Positions 26,040 to 35,073 are shown, numbered from the stretch's first letter. The stretch: DNA of 64,000 nucleotides from Hydrogenophaga sp. (GCA_011391495.1 JAABQK010000012.1:1-64000), one strand, 5' to 3'. The notes: a model not told the origin generated them from the letters alone. Translations and numbers: made by a program.

Positions 26040-26693
26040 ATGCCCGCCACCGCCTCCGCCGCCCTGCTGGCGCTTTACCCCGCCATGGCGTCGCTGCACC
26101 ACCTGCTGCCGCGCCTGCAGCTGGTGCAGGTGCCGGCCGGCACCCAGCTGTTTCGCGAGCACGAGGCCTGCCAGGGATTTCCCATGGTGCTCAGCGGCGA
26201 GGTGCGCGTGTCGCGCAGCGGGGCGAACGGCCGCGAACTGGAGCTCTACCGCGTGCAGCCCGGCGAGATGTGCCTGGTGTCGTCCGCCGGCCTGTTTGCC
26301 AACCAGCCGCTGACCGCGCGCGGCGTCACCACCGGCGAAACCACCCTGACCCTGCTCGCGCCACCCGACTTCCAGAGCGCGATGGCCGATCCGGCGTTCC
26401 GCGGCTTCGTGCTCGGCCTGTTCGCCTCGCGCATGGCCGACCTGACCGCGCTGATCGAGGCGGTGGCCTTCCAGCGCCTCGACAGCCGGCTGGCCAGCAC
26501 CCTGCTCGGCCACGGCCAGCAGGTGCGCGTGACCCACCAGACGCTGGCCGACGAACTGGGCACGGTGCGCGAGATCATCACCCGGTTGCTGCACCGCTTC
26601 GAGCGCGACGGTCTGGTCGAGCTCTCGCGCGAGTGCATCACCATCCACGACAGCGCTGGCCTGCGCACGATCGCCGCCCTGTCGGCGCGCTGA
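26040..26693 (+). CDS. Crp/Fnr-family transcriptional regulator
   Basis: A 217-residue regulator: an N-terminal cyclic-nucleotide-binding-like beta barrel (about 20-130, with VPAGTQLFREHEACQGFP and LSGEVRVSR) and a C-terminal winged helix (HQTLADELGTVREIITRLL, near residue 170-190). It lacks the N-terminal cysteine cluster of FNR, so it is not an iron-sulfur oxygen sensor; the two cysteines present (near 46 and 82) are isolated. Effector is unknown. A TACAAT lies 6 bases before the ATG with no Shine-Dalgarno, implying a leaderless message. Neighbours are the b561/YceI operon and a DUF2892 gene carrying a Crp-like site. Confidence 0.88.
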   Translation: MPATASAALLALYPAMASLHHLLPRLQLVQVPAGTQLFREHEACQGFPMVLSGEVRVSRSGANGRELELYRVQPGEMCLVSSAGLFANQPLTARGVTTGETTLTLLAPPDFQSAMADPAFRGFVLGLFASRMADLTALIEAVAFQRLDSRLASTLLGHGQQVRVTHQTLADELGTVREIITRLLHRFERDGLVELSRECITIHDSAGLRTIAALSAR

Positions 26694-26718
26694 CACCGGC
26701 CTCGCACCCAGAGGGCTT

Positions 26719-26734
26719 TGTGACACAGGTCACA
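26719..26734. promoter_or_regulatory. Crp/Fnr-type operator upstream of DUF2892 gene
   Basis: TGTGACACAGGTCACA matches TGTGA-N6-TCACA exactly. It lies 25 bases after the regulator stop and 111 bases before the DUF2892 ATG, a sensible place for activation by the adjacent Crp/Fnr protein. Confidence 0.6.
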
Positions 26735-26845
26735 TACCGGGGTACCCTGCCGGGTTCCAATACGCTCCGTATCCCGCCGTCCGTGTAGCCACCCCCCGGT
26801 GCCGCACGGCAGCGGTTCAACCACCTGTTCACCGGAGATTTCAAC

Positions 26846-27037
26846 ATGACCAAAAACGTTGGCGGCATCGACCGCACCATCCGCATCGTCGTCGGCCTCG
26901 CCCTGATCGCCGCCGCCGCCACCGGGACCGTCGGCCTCTGGGGTTATATCGGCGTCGTGCCGCTGCTCACCGGCCTGATGGGCTGGTGCCCGCCCTACGC
27001 GCTGCTGGGCTTCAACACCTGCAGCATGAAGAAGTGA
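26846..27037 (+). CDS. DUF2892 small inner-membrane protein
   Basis: A 63-residue protein of the YgaP-C-terminal/DUF2892 type: N-terminal TKNVGGIDRTIRIVVGLALI, two hydrophobic helices and a closing GWCPPYALLGFNTC. The two cysteines near the C-terminus are conserved in the family. In other proteins the domain is fused to rhodanese, so sulfur or redox chemistry is suspected but unproven. GGAG precedes the ATG by 8 bases. Confidence 0.85.
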   Translation: MTKNVGGIDRTIRIVVGLALIAAAATGTVGLWGYIGVVPLLTGLMGWCPPYALLGFNTCSMKK

Positions 27038-27115
27038 CCCCCCGCGCCGCCTGCGGCGTCACCCTCCTGAGGGCGGCATCACGTGCGGCCCGGCGGAGCC
27101 GGCTCCACCGTGATC
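27037..27115. repeat. Dispersed intergenic repeat, copy 2 (diverged, inverted)
   Basis: CCCCCCGCGCCGCCTGCGGCG, then CCTCCTGAGG, then CCCGGCGGAGCCGGC: the same order of hairpins as the other copies in the reverse orientation, but more diverged. It begins at the DUF2892 stop. Confidence 0.5.
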
Positions 27116-27255
27116 CGGGTCGAGGCACTCCGCGCCGGCTGCGGTGACAACTCCACCCCGGCGCGATCGGTTGTCCGTCCTGCGACAGCCCGCATGCCGT
27201 GTCCGCGCCACCATGGCGCACGCCGCGCACCCTGACGCGGTACAGGAGACGCGGC

Positions 27256-28029
27256 ATGCTCAACATCCCATCGATCAAAAACGCGGTCAGCGCTGAAGAA
27301 TGGCAGCTGCGCTGCGACCTCGCCGCCTGCTACCGGCTGGTGGCTGCCTACGGCTGGAGCGATCTGGTCTTCACCCACATCAGCGCCAAGCTGCCGGAAA
27401 GCGTCACGGGCGGTGAACACCAGTTCCTGATCAACCCCTACGGACTGATGTTCGACGAAATCACGGCGAGCAGCCTGGTCAAGGTGGACATGGCCTGCAA
27501 CAAGCTGATCGACAGTGCGTTCCCGGTCAACCCCGCGGGCTTCGTGATCCACAGCGCGGTGCACGAGGCGCGGCCCGAGGTGCAGTGCGTGCTGCACACG
27601 CACACACGCGCCGGCGTGGCGGTGAGTGCGCAGAAAGCCGGCATCCTGCCGATCAGCCAGCAAAGCAGCTTTGTGCTGGCCTCGCTCGCGTACCACGACT
27701 ACGAAGGCGTGGCCTTCCGCCCCGACGAGAAGCCGCGCCTGCAGGCCGACCTGGGCGAGGCCAACTTCCTGGTGCTGCGCAACCACGGCCTGTTGACGGT
27801 GGGCAGGAGCATCCCCGACGCCTTCCTCTCCATGTACACGCTGGAGAACACCTGCCGCATCCAGATCGACGCGCTGGCCGGAGGCACCGAGCTGACCCAG
27901 GTGAACCCCGCCATCCTGGCTGGCATGGCCGAGGTGATGAAGATCGCGACCGCCGGCCAGGGTGCGATGCTCGCGTGGCCCGCGCTGCTGCGCAAGGTCG
28001 AGCGGCTGGACCCGGATTACAAGACCTGA
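27256..28029 (+). CDS. Class II aldolase/adducin family protein
   Basis: A 257-residue protein of the fuculose-phosphate aldolase-like family. The metal-site histidines are visible in CVLHTHTRAGVAVSA near residue 112-114 and in LRNHGLLTVG near 179; VFTHISAKLPES near 38 is the phosphate-binding region. The subgroup (class II aldolase/adducin, often in Burkholderiales) has mostly unknown substrates. CAGGAG lies 7 bases upstream of the ATG. It is monocistronic and convergent with the kinase-like gene, whose stop is only 1 base away. Confidence 0.85.
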   Translation: MLNIPSIKNAVSAEEWQLRCDLAACYRLVAAYGWSDLVFTHISAKLPESVTGGEHQFLINPYGLMFDEITASSLVKVDMACNKLIDSAFPVNPAGFVIHSAVHEARPEVQCVLHTHTRAGVAVSAQKAGILPISQQSSFVLASLAYHDYEGVAFRPDEKPRLQADLGEANFLVLRNHGLLTVGRSIPDAFLSMYTLENTCRIQIDALAGGTELTQVNPAILAGMAEVMKIATAGQGAMLAWPALLRKVERLDPDYKT

Positions 28030-28030
28030 A

Positions 28031-28804
28031 TCAGCCCGAAGTGCGCTGCTGCACAAAGGCCGCCATGCCATCGAGCACCGTCCGCAGGCGCTTGAGTTCG
28101 CGCGAACCGTCGAGCCGGCCCGACCAGGCAGCAAGCCGCGATACCAGGCGCAGGCGCGGCAGCAGGTGGTGCAGGAATGCCTGCAGATCGGGTGCGGCAT
28201 GGCCGGATGTGCCGACGGCCTGCCGGCTCGACGCCTGGTAGGCATTGAGCACGGCGAGCACCGCCGAGGGACCGGACACCTCGAAATACCGGGACAGCGA
28301 AAAAACCAGTTGCAGCACGTCGTACAGCTGCACCGTGGCCAGTGGCAGGCCAGGCTGCAGCAGTTCCTCGAAGTCCAGCCGGGCGAAATGCTCGCCGTCC
28401 CAGGTGAGGTTGCGCGTCTGCGCGCCGCCGTGCCACTGCCCGCGCGCGTGAAACGCCGCCAGATCGGCGCTGGCTGCGCACATCAGGGGCAGCCTTTCGG
28501 TTTCCAGGGCGGTGTGCAGGCAGTGGTCGAGCGTGGTGCCGATGTCGCCGGTGACCAGGCTGTGGCCGTCAAACGCCATCACCGGCGGTACGCGCTCACC
28601 CGCCTGGGCCAGCGCGCGCAAGCGCTCATGTTCGTACGCCAGCAAGGCCCTGCCATCGGTCTGGCGCACCGCCCGCCAGGGCACGGCCACACCCACGAAA
28701 TGCGCGAACAGCCAGATGCCCAGCGACTTGGCGCGGCTGCGCAGCGGCCGGTCGGCGGTCTTGGTCCAGGTCTTGAGGGGCGAAGTCGGATTGGGCGGGT
28801 TCAA
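28031..28804 (-). CDS. Kinase-like protein of unknown specificity
   Basis: 257 residues resembling small RIO/APH-like protein kinases: SLVTGDIGTTLDH, then AAFHARGQWHGGAQTRNL near residue 115-132 in the catalytic-loop position and RLDFEE as the metal-binding DFE. In kinases the loop normally reads H-G-D-x-x-x-x-N; here the aspartate is a glycine, so catalysis by the usual base is doubtful. The start is a TTG because a stop codon lies immediately upstream; GATAAT 8 bases before it could be a -10 for a leaderless message. No functional neighbour is evident. Confidence 0.6.
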   Translation of the reverse strand: MNPPNPTSPLKTWTKTADRPLRSRAKSLGIWLFAHFVGVAVPWRAVRQTDGRALLAYEHERLRALAQAGERVPPVMAFDGHSLVTGDIGTTLDHCLHTALETERLPLMCAASADLAAFHARGQWHGGAQTRNLTWDGEHFARLDFEELLQPGLPLATVQLYDVLQLVFSLSRYFEVSGPSAVLAVLNAYQASSRQAVGTSGHAAPDLQAFLHHLLPRLRLVSRLAAWSGRLDGSRELKRLRTVLDGMAAFVQQRTSG

Positions 28805-28857
28805 GGCTTCGGATTATCCCGAAAACCCGCCACGCTCCTGACGGCCCGGGCAATGCC

Positions 28858-30204
28858 TCAGCATGCGTCGGCGTAGCGACGCAGTTCCCAGCCGGTCACC
28901 TGCTGGCTCCAGGCCTCCCATTCGCCGCGCTTGAGTCGCAGGAATTCGGCACTGAAGCCGGCCCCGATGGCCTCGCGCAGCACCGTATCGGCCGCCAGCG
29001 CCTGCAGTGCATCGTGCAGGTCGCGCGGCAGGCGCGGTGGCATGGCTTGGCCGCTGGCCTGAAGCTGGTACAGATCGTCCGCGCAAGGGGGCACGGCGGG
29101 CAGCGCGCTGTCCATCCCGTCCAGCCCGGCAGCGAGGGTGCCAGCGAGCGCCGCGTATACGTTGCAGGACGGATCGGGCAGCCGCCACTCGATCCGGCCG
29201 GCCACGGTGCGCACGAGACAGGTGCGGTTGTTGTCACCCACCGTCTTCCACACCGGCGACCAGGTGGTACCCGAAGCGCTGTCGCTGCTCGCCAGGCGCT
29301 TGTAGCTGTTCACCGTGGGTGCGCAGAGCGCGGCCAGTGCGTCGGCGTGGTGCAGCAGACCGGCGGCGAACCGGTGACCGGCGGTGCTCAGGCCCAGGTC
29401 ACCGGTCGGGTCGGCCATCACCGCCCGGCCTTGTGCATCCGTGAGACTGATGTGGAAATGCAAACCGCTGCCCGGCGCGCCCGCCAGCGGTTTGGGCATG
29501 CAGCTGAAGGTGGCGCCGTGCTGCTGCGCCACCGCGTGCGCGGTGAGCTTGAAGAGCTGGTAGCGGTCGGCCGCGGCCAGGGCTTCGTCGTGCCGGTAGT
29601 TGATTTCGTACTGGCCGATGGCGTCTTCGTGGTCCATCTGCTGCAGCTCGAACCCCAGTGCCGTGAGGTGGCGGCGCATGTCGTCCAGAAAGCCGAAGTT
29701 GCGCGCGATGGCCTTCAGGTCGTACGACGGTTTGGGAAGCTGGTCCAACGCATCGGCCACGCCCCAGCGGCCCTGCGCATCCTGCTTCAGCAGAAAGAAT
29801 TCGGGCTCGATGCCGACGTGAAAGGTCCAGCCACGTTCATGCAGCCGCGCGAGCTGGTGCTTCAACAACTGCCGCGAACAGGTGTCCAGCGGCTCGCCAC
29901 CGGCAAAGCCGTCACACACCGCGTGCGCCACGCCGGGCATGAAGGGCAGCGGTCGCAGGCTCTCGGGCACCACACGGCCAAAGTATTCACTGCGCGCGCC
30001 CATGCGCGGCAGGCCCGTGCCCGAGATGCTGGGGCCGGCGAAGCCCGCGCCGGTAGCCACCGCATCGGGCAGCGCTTCCAGGGGAATCAGCTTGCCCTTG
30101 GGGACGCCGTGCAAGTCGGTGAAGGTGGTCAGCACCGAGTGGATGCCCTGCGCGCGCAGGGCGCCCATGCGTTCCATCAGTCCTGTGCCGGCGCCTTCGC
30201 TCAA
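28858..30204 (-). CDS. Glutamine synthetase family protein, GlnT/GSIII-like
   Basis: A 448-residue ligase that couples glutamate to an amine with ATP. Hallmarks are TFTDLHGVPKGKLIPL near the N-terminus, EPEFFLLK near 134, MDHEDAIGQYEIN near 190, and PNPSCN-like LPDPSCNVYAALAG near 335. It is unlike PuuA in this window and resembles the GlnT-type enzymes reported to glutamylate small amines. The start is a TTG overlapping the gabT stop with GAGG 7 bases upstream; an ATG 27 bases in (30177) is possible. Last gene of the polyamine region, so gamma-glutamylation of a polyamine or related amine is likely. Confidence 0.82.
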   Translation of the reverse strand: MSEGAGTGLMERMGALRAQGIHSVLTTFTDLHGVPKGKLIPLEALPDAVATGAGFAGPSISGTGLPRMGARSEYFGRVVPESLRPLPFMPGVAHAVCDGFAGGEPLDTCSRQLLKHQLARLHERGWTFHVGIEPEFFLLKQDAQGRWGVADALDQLPKPSYDLKAIARNFGFLDDMRRHLTALGFELQQMDHEDAIGQYEINYRHDEALAAADRYQLFKLTAHAVAQQHGATFSCMPKPLAGAPGSGLHFHISLTDAQGRAVMADPTGDLGLSTAGHRFAAGLLHHADALAALCAPTVNSYKRLASSDSASGTTWSPVWKTVGDNNRTCLVRTVAGRIEWRLPDPSCNVYAALAGTLAAGLDGMDSALPAVPPCADDLYQLQASGQAMPPRLPRDLHDALQALAADTVLREAIGAGFSAEFLRLKRGEWEAWSQQVTGWELRRYADAC

Positions 30205-31505
30205 GCCAGCACCTCGGCCATGGCGGCGTCCAGCACGGCCAGACCTTCGTCGAACACGCTGTCTTCAATCGTCAGCGGAAACAGGTAGCGGATCACGTTG
30301 CCGTAGACGCCGCAGGTCAGCAGCAGCAGGCCACGTTTCAGCGCCGCCGTCTGCACCTTTTTCGTGGTGTCCGCGTCGGGCGCGCCGGTCGCATCCACAA
30401 ACTCGCAGGCCACCATGGCACCCAGGCCGCGCACGTCGCCGATGCGCGGGTACTGCGCCTTGGCGGCGTTCAGGTGCGCCACCAGCCGGTCCCCAAGGAT
30501 CTGCGCGCGCTCGGGCAGTTTCTCTTCGGCCATCACGTCCAGCACCGCGTGCGACGCGGCAATCGCCAGCGGGTTGCCCGCGTACGTGCCGCCCAGCCCA
30601 CCGGGCGCCGGGCCATCCATCACCGCCTTGCGGCCCGACACGGCCGACAGCGTGGTGCCGCCGGCCATGCTTTTCGCCATGGTGATCAGGTCCGGCTTCA
30701 CGCCGTAGTGCTCCATCGCGAACATCTTGCCGGTGCGCGCAAAACCGGTCTGCACCTCGTCGGCGATCAGCAGGATGCCGTGCTGGTCGCACAGCGCGCG
30801 CAGCCACTTCACGGCGGCTGGCTGGATCGGGTTGAAGCCGCCCTCGCCCTGCACCGGCTCGAAGATGATGGCGGCGACGCGGCCGGGCTCGATGTCGCAC
30901 TTGAACAGCTGCTCCATCGCGTATTGCGTGTCGTCCAGCGAAGCGCAGTGGCAGGGAAACGGCACGTGGTAGATCTCGGGCGGGAAGGGGCCAAAGCCGG
31001 CCTTGTAGGGCTGCACCTTGCCGGTCATGGAGACGGCAAACAGGCTGCGGCCGTGGAAGGCGCCGCCGAAAGCGATCACGCCGCTGCGGCCTGTGGACGA
31101 GCGCGCGATCTTGATCGCGTTTTCCACCGCCTCGGCACCCGTGGAGAAGAAAGCGGTCTTGGCCGGGCCGTCGATCGGCACGATGGCGTTGATGCGCTCG
31201 GCCAGCGCCACGTACTCGGCGTAGGGCACGACCTGGTAGCAGCTGTGGGTGAAGCGCTGCAGCTGCGCCGCGATCGCGGCCTGCACCTTGGGGTGCACGT
31301 GGCCGGTGTTGAGCACCGCGATGCCCCCCGCGAAGTCGATGAAGCGGCGACCCTCGATGTCCCAGAACTCGGCGTTCCTGGCGCGGTCGATGAAGAAGTC
31401 GCCCATCACGCCCACGCCACGCGGCGTGGCATCGAGCCGGCGCTGGTGCCAGGCGGCGTTGGTGTGAGGCGCGTTCAGGTTTTCAGGTTTCTGCGGTGCG
31501 TTCAT
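30201..31505 (-). CDS. gabT: 4-aminobutyrate aminotransferase
   Basis: A 434-residue class III PLP aminotransferase converting GABA and 2-oxoglutarate to succinate semialdehyde and glutamate. Seen are FFSTGAEAVENAIKIAR near residue 120, the PLP aspartate in LIADEVQTGFARTG near 245, and the Schiff-base lysine in TMAKSMAGGTTLS near 275. Length and C-terminus are normal. It takes the GABA released by PuuD. Its stop overlaps the GlnT-like start. GGAG lies ahead of the ATG. A gabD gene is not in the window; PuuC-type dehydrogenases can oxidise the semialdehyde. Confidence 0.92.
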   Translation of the reverse strand: MNAPQKPENLNAPHTNAAWHQRRLDATPRGVGVMGDFFIDRARNAEFWDIEGRRFIDFAGGIAVLNTGHVHPKVQAAIAAQLQRFTHSCYQVVPYAEYVALAERINAIVPIDGPAKTAFFSTGAEAVENAIKIARSSTGRSGVIAFGGAFHGRSLFAVSMTGKVQPYKAGFGPFPPEIYHVPFPCHCASLDDTQYAMEQLFKCDIEPGRVAAIIFEPVQGEGGFNPIQPAAVKWLRALCDQHGILLIADEVQTGFARTGKMFAMEHYGVKPDLITMAKSMAGGTTLSAVSGRKAVMDGPAPGGLGGTYAGNPLAIAASHAVLDVMAEEKLPERAQILGDRLVAHLNAAKAQYPRIGDVRGLGAMVACEFVDATGAPDADTTKKVQTAALKRGLLLLTCGVYGNVIRYLFPLTIEDSVFDEGLAVLDAAMAEVLA

Positions 31506-31560
31506 GGGAGGTCTCCTTCAAAAGCGCACACAGCGGTGCGGGGTGTCTGATCCAAGGGCC

Positions 31561-31644
31561 AGGGGCACCGCGGAACCGGCTTGGCCGGGCCGCCAGTGCC
31601 GTCCCCCCTCCGGGGGGAAGCCGCGTCAGCGGCGCAGGGGGGCA
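31561..31644. repeat. Dispersed intergenic repeat, copy 3
   Basis: Between gabT and puuC. It reads ACCGCGGAACCGGCTTGGCC, then a CCCCCCTCCGGGGGG stem, then AAGCCGCGTCAGCGGCGCAG, ending 3 bases from the puuC stop. Confidence 0.75.
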
Positions 31645-31647
31645 TCT

Positions 31648-33126
31648 CTACACCGGCGAATCAATCCGTATCCACGTTGTCTTGGTTTCCGTGTATTTGT
31701 CAAACGCGTGCAGCGACTTGTCGCGCCCCACGCCGCTCTGCTTGAAGCCGCCGAAGGGCACGGTGATGTCGTCTTCGTCGTACTGGTTCACGTGCACCGT
31801 GCCGGCGCGCAGCGCGCGCGCCACGCCGTGCGCCTTGTTCAGGTCGCTGGTCCACACGGCCGCCTGCAGGCCGTACACGCTGTTGTTGGCCTCTCGCACC
31901 ACCTCGGCCGCATCGGTGAAGGACAGCACGGACAGCACGGGGCCGAAGATCTCTTCGCGCGCGATCGTCATCTGCGACGTGACGCCGTCAAAGATGGTGG
32001 GCAGCACGTAGCAGCCACCCGAATCGCACAGCGCGCGCTCGCCGCCCGCCAGCAGCCGCGCGCCTTCGCTCTTGCCGAGGTCGATGTAGCGCATCACGTT
32101 GTCGAGCTGCACCTTGTCCACAATGGCGCCCATCACGGTGGACTTCTCCAGCGGATTCGCCGGCTGGTAGTTCGGCACCAGCTTGAGCGCTTTCTCCAGA
32201 AAGGCGTCCTTGATCGAGGCCTCGACGAACAGGCGCGAGGGCGCGTTGCAGCTCTCGCCCTGGTTGAAGAAGATGCTGCCCACCGCGGCCTCCACCGCGC
32301 GGTCCAGGTTCGGGCAGTCGGCAAACACGATGTTGGGCGACTTGCCGCCCAGCTCCGTCCAGGCGCGTTTCAGGTTGCTCTGGCCAGCCATCACGTGGAT
32401 CTGCTTGCCCACGCGCGTGCTGCCGGTGAAGGCGATGCAGTCGACGTCCATGTGCAGCGCCAGCGGGCTGCCCGCCTCGGGACCGTAGCCGGGCACCACG
32501 TTGAACACGCCGGGCGGAATGCCGGCGGCCAGCGCCAGCTCGGCCATGCGCAGTGCGGTCAGCGGGCTCTTTTCGCTCGGTTTCAAGACCACCGAATTGC
32601 CCGCCGCCAGCGCCGGCGCGATCTTCCAGGCCGCCATGATCATGGGGTAGTTCCAGGGCACGATGATGCCCACCACGCCCACCGGCTGGCGGGTGATCAG
32701 CGCCAGTGCGGTATCGGCGGTGGGCGCGATCTCGTCGTACACCTTGTCTACCGCCTCGCCATACCAGCGGATGCAGTTGGCCGCGCTGTTCACGTCCACG
32801 GCGCGCGCGTACTTCACCGGCTTGCCCATGTCGAGCGTCTCGGTCAGCGCCAGCTCGTCGGCGTGCGCCAGCAGCTGGTCGGCGAACTTGATCATCACGC
32901 GCTTGCGCTGGGCCGGCGCCATGCCACTCCAGCGGCGGTCTTCGAACGCGGCGCGTGCTGCAGCCACCGCCGCGTCGATGTCGGCCTGGCCGCCGCGTGC
33001 GACCTGGGTCAGCACGCGACCATCGACCGGAGAAATGCAATCGAAGGTCTGGCCATCGCGCGCGGACACGCGTTCACCGTTGATGACGGCGCGGCCGTCG
33101 AAATTCAAAGTGCTGGTGTCGGTCAT
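31648..33126 (-). CDS. puuC: Aldehyde dehydrogenase, gamma-glutamyl-gamma-aminobutyraldehyde type
   Basis: A 492-residue NAD(P)-dependent aldehyde dehydrogenase. PWNYPMIMAAWKIAPALAAGN near 165, the glycine motif FTGSTRVGK near 230, general base Glu in WTELGGKSPN near 255, and nucleophile Cys in NQGESCNAPSR near 289 are all present. Position among pot and puu genes makes PuuC the best assignment; such enzymes also accept other aminoaldehydes and succinate semialdehyde. The ATG at 33126 is taken because the family N-terminus starts there; GAGGAG lies 10 bases upstream. It is 132 bases after potI. Confidence 0.9.
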   Translation of the reverse strand: MTDTSTLNFDGRAVINGERVSARDGQTFDCISPVDGRVLTQVARGGQADIDAAVAAARAAFEDRRWSGMAPAQRKRVMIKFADQLLAHADELALTETLDMGKPVKYARAVDVNSAANCIRWYGEAVDKVYDEIAPTADTALALITRQPVGVVGIIVPWNYPMIMAAWKIAPALAAGNSVVLKPSEKSPLTALRMAELALAAGIPPGVFNVVPGYGPEAGSPLALHMDVDCIAFTGSTRVGKQIHVMAGQSNLKRAWTELGGKSPNIVFADCPNLDRAVEAAVGSIFFNQGESCNAPSRLFVEASIKDAFLEKALKLVPNYQPANPLEKSTVMGAIVDKVQLDNVMRYIDLGKSEGARLLAGGERALCDSGGCYVLPTIFDGVTSQMTIAREEIFGPVLSVLSFTDAAEVVREANNSVYGLQAAVWTSDLNKAHGVARALRAGTVHVNQYDEDDITVPFGGFKQSGVGRDKSLHAFDKYTETKTTWIRIDSPV

Positions 33127-33258
33127 GTGCAGGAGTCTCCTCAAAGGAATTGGCCCCATGCTACGCCGAATCAGGCACCTGAAACCCATCCACTTTCCTG
33201 CCCGGGCACCCATCCAGTGGCACCCGTGACAGCGGCACCAGCCAGGCCACCCGGGACT

Positions 33259-34119
33259 TCAGTTCGGCACCAGCGCCGCCAGCTCGGCGCGCGTGGCGGC
33301 CGCGATCTCGCGCTCGCGCCTGCGCGTCTGCCGCGCCACCCAGACCGAATAACCCACGATCACGATCGTCACCGTGGTGATCAGCAGCGTGGCGGCGGCG
33401 TAGATGGTCGGATTGATGCCGCGGCGCGCGTAGCCGAAGATCACCTGCGGCAAGGTGTTCACGCCCGGGCCCGACAGGAATTCCGAGATCACCACGTCGT
33501 CGAACGAGAGCGTGAACGCCAGCAGGAAGGCGGCCAGGATGCCCTGGAAGATGTTGGGCAGCGTGATCAGGAAGAACACCTGGTGGGGCCGCGCGCCGAG
33601 GTCCATGGCGGCTTCTTCGATGGCACGGTCCATCTCCATCAGGCGCGACTGGATGACCACCATGCCGTAGGCCATGCCCAGCAGCGTGTGGCCGAAGATG
33701 ATGGTCAGCATGCCACGCTCGGGCCAGCCAAAGGCGTTCTGCGCACCCACCATCAGCAGCAGCAGGGACAGGCCGATCACCACCTCGGGCATCACCAGCG
33801 GCGCGTTGACCATGCCCGAGAAGACCGTCCGGCCGAGGAAGCGGCGGTAGCGCACCAGCACGAAGGCCGCGAAGGTGCCCAGGATGGCCGAGAGCACGCC
33901 GGTGACGGTCGCCACCTTCACGGACAGCCAGAAGCCCTCGACGATCTTGGTGTCGCGCGTGAGCGCCTCGTACCAGCGCAGCGAGAAGCCGGTGAAATTC
34001 GCGTCCTGGCGGGTGCTGTTGAACGAGAACAGCACCATGAAGAACAAGGGCAGGTACAGGAACAGGTAGACCAGCGCCAGCCAGAGCTTGCCGAAGTGTT
34101 TTTCGAGGAAGGGTTTCAT
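33259..34119 (-). CDS. potI: Polyamine ABC transporter permease, PotI type
   Basis: A 286-residue inner-membrane permease with six helices. The EAA loop EEAAMDLGARPHQVFFLITLP near 180 contacts the ATPase. It pairs with PotH to form the channel for putrescine. Its ATG overlaps the potH stop (ATGA), coupling the two subunits. Confidence 0.93.
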   Translation of the reverse strand: MKPFLEKHFGKLWLALVYLFLYLPLFFMVLFSFNSTRQDANFTGFSLRWYEALTRDTKIVEGFWLSVKVATVTGVLSAILGTFAAFVLVRYRRFLGRTVFSGMVNAPLVMPEVVIGLSLLLLMVGAQNAFGWPERGMLTIIFGHTLLGMAYGMVVIQSRLMEMDRAIEEAAMDLGARPHQVFFLITLPNIFQGILAAFLLAFTLSFDDVVISEFLSGPGVNTLPQVIFGYARRGINPTIYAAATLLITTVTIVIVGYSVWVARQTRRREREIAAATRAELAALVPN

Positions 34120-35024
34120 TTCGTCTCCTCGGCCGTGAAGTGGTAGTAGATGGCGAGCGGCACGATGATCAGCAGGATCATCACCACCGCCAGCGCCGAG
34201 GCGCGCGGCCAGTTGTTGCTGGTGAACATCTCGTCCCAGACCACGCGGCCGATCATGATGTTCTCCGGTCCACCGAGCAGCGAGGGAATCACGAACTCGC
34301 CCACGGCGGGAATGAACACCAGCATGAAGCCCGCGATGATGCCGGCCCTGGACAGCGGCACCGTGACCAGCCAGAAGGCCTTGAACGGCGAGGCGCCGAG
34401 ATCGTAGGCCGCTTCGAGCAGGCGGAAGTCCATCTTCACCAGGTTCGCGTACAGCGGCAGCACCATGAAGGGCAGGTAGACGTAGGTCATGCCCACCAGC
34501 ATGGACACGTTGGTGTAGAGCATCTGGATCGGCTCGTTCACGATGCCCAGGGCCATGAGCAGCTGATTGAGCACGCCCTGGTCGGCCAGGATGCCTTTCC
34601 AGGCGTAGACACGCAGCAGGAAGGAAGTCCAGAAGGGCAGCATCACCATCATCAGCAGCGCGGGCCGCACGCTGGCCGGCGATCGTGCAATGAAATAGGC
34701 AAACGGGTAGCCCAACAGCAGGCACAGCAGCGCGGTCCACAGGGCGTACCAGATGGAGCGCAGGTAGGCCTCGATGTAGATCGTCTGGAACAGCGCACCA
34801 CCTTCGGCGTCGCGGAAGATGGTTCCGTAGTTCTCGTACTTGAGACTCAGGATGCCGGTCACCGGGTCCCAGATCGGTTTGAACGGGTTGATGCTCTCGC
34901 CCATGTCCACGAAGCTGATGTACAGCAGGATGAGGAAGGGCAACAGAAAAAAGACAAACAGCCAGACATACGGCACGCCAATGACGAAGCGCTTGCCGGG
35001 CATGGGGAGCGATGAAATGGTCAT
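34116..35024 (-). CDS. potH: Polyamine ABC transporter permease, PotH type
   Basis: A 302-residue permease with six helices; GSSFLL-type region FWTSFLLRVYAWKGILADQG near residue 125 and the EAA loop LEAAYDLGASPFKAFWLVTVP near 215 are characteristic of the PotB/PotH group. GGAGG is 6 bases before the ATG at 35024, so this start is preferred to the upstream in-frame codon. It lies between potG and potI. Confidence 0.93.
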   Translation of the reverse strand: MTISSLPMPGKRFVIGVPYVWLFVFFLLPFLILLYISFVDMGESINPFKPIWDPVTGILSLKYENYGTIFRDAEGGALFQTIYIEAYLRSIWYALWTALLCLLLGYPFAYFIARSPASVRPALLMMVMLPFWTSFLLRVYAWKGILADQGVLNQLLMALGIVNEPIQMLYTNVSMLVGMTYVYLPFMVLPLYANLVKMDFRLLEAAYDLGASPFKAFWLVTVPLSRAGIIAGFMLVFIPAVGEFVIPSLLGGPENIMIGRVVWDEMFTSNNWPRASALAVVMILLIIVPLAIYYHFTAEETK

Positions 35025-35073
35025 CCAGAACCTCCAGAAACTACAACCTAACGAGCGCAGCAAGCTGAACCCA

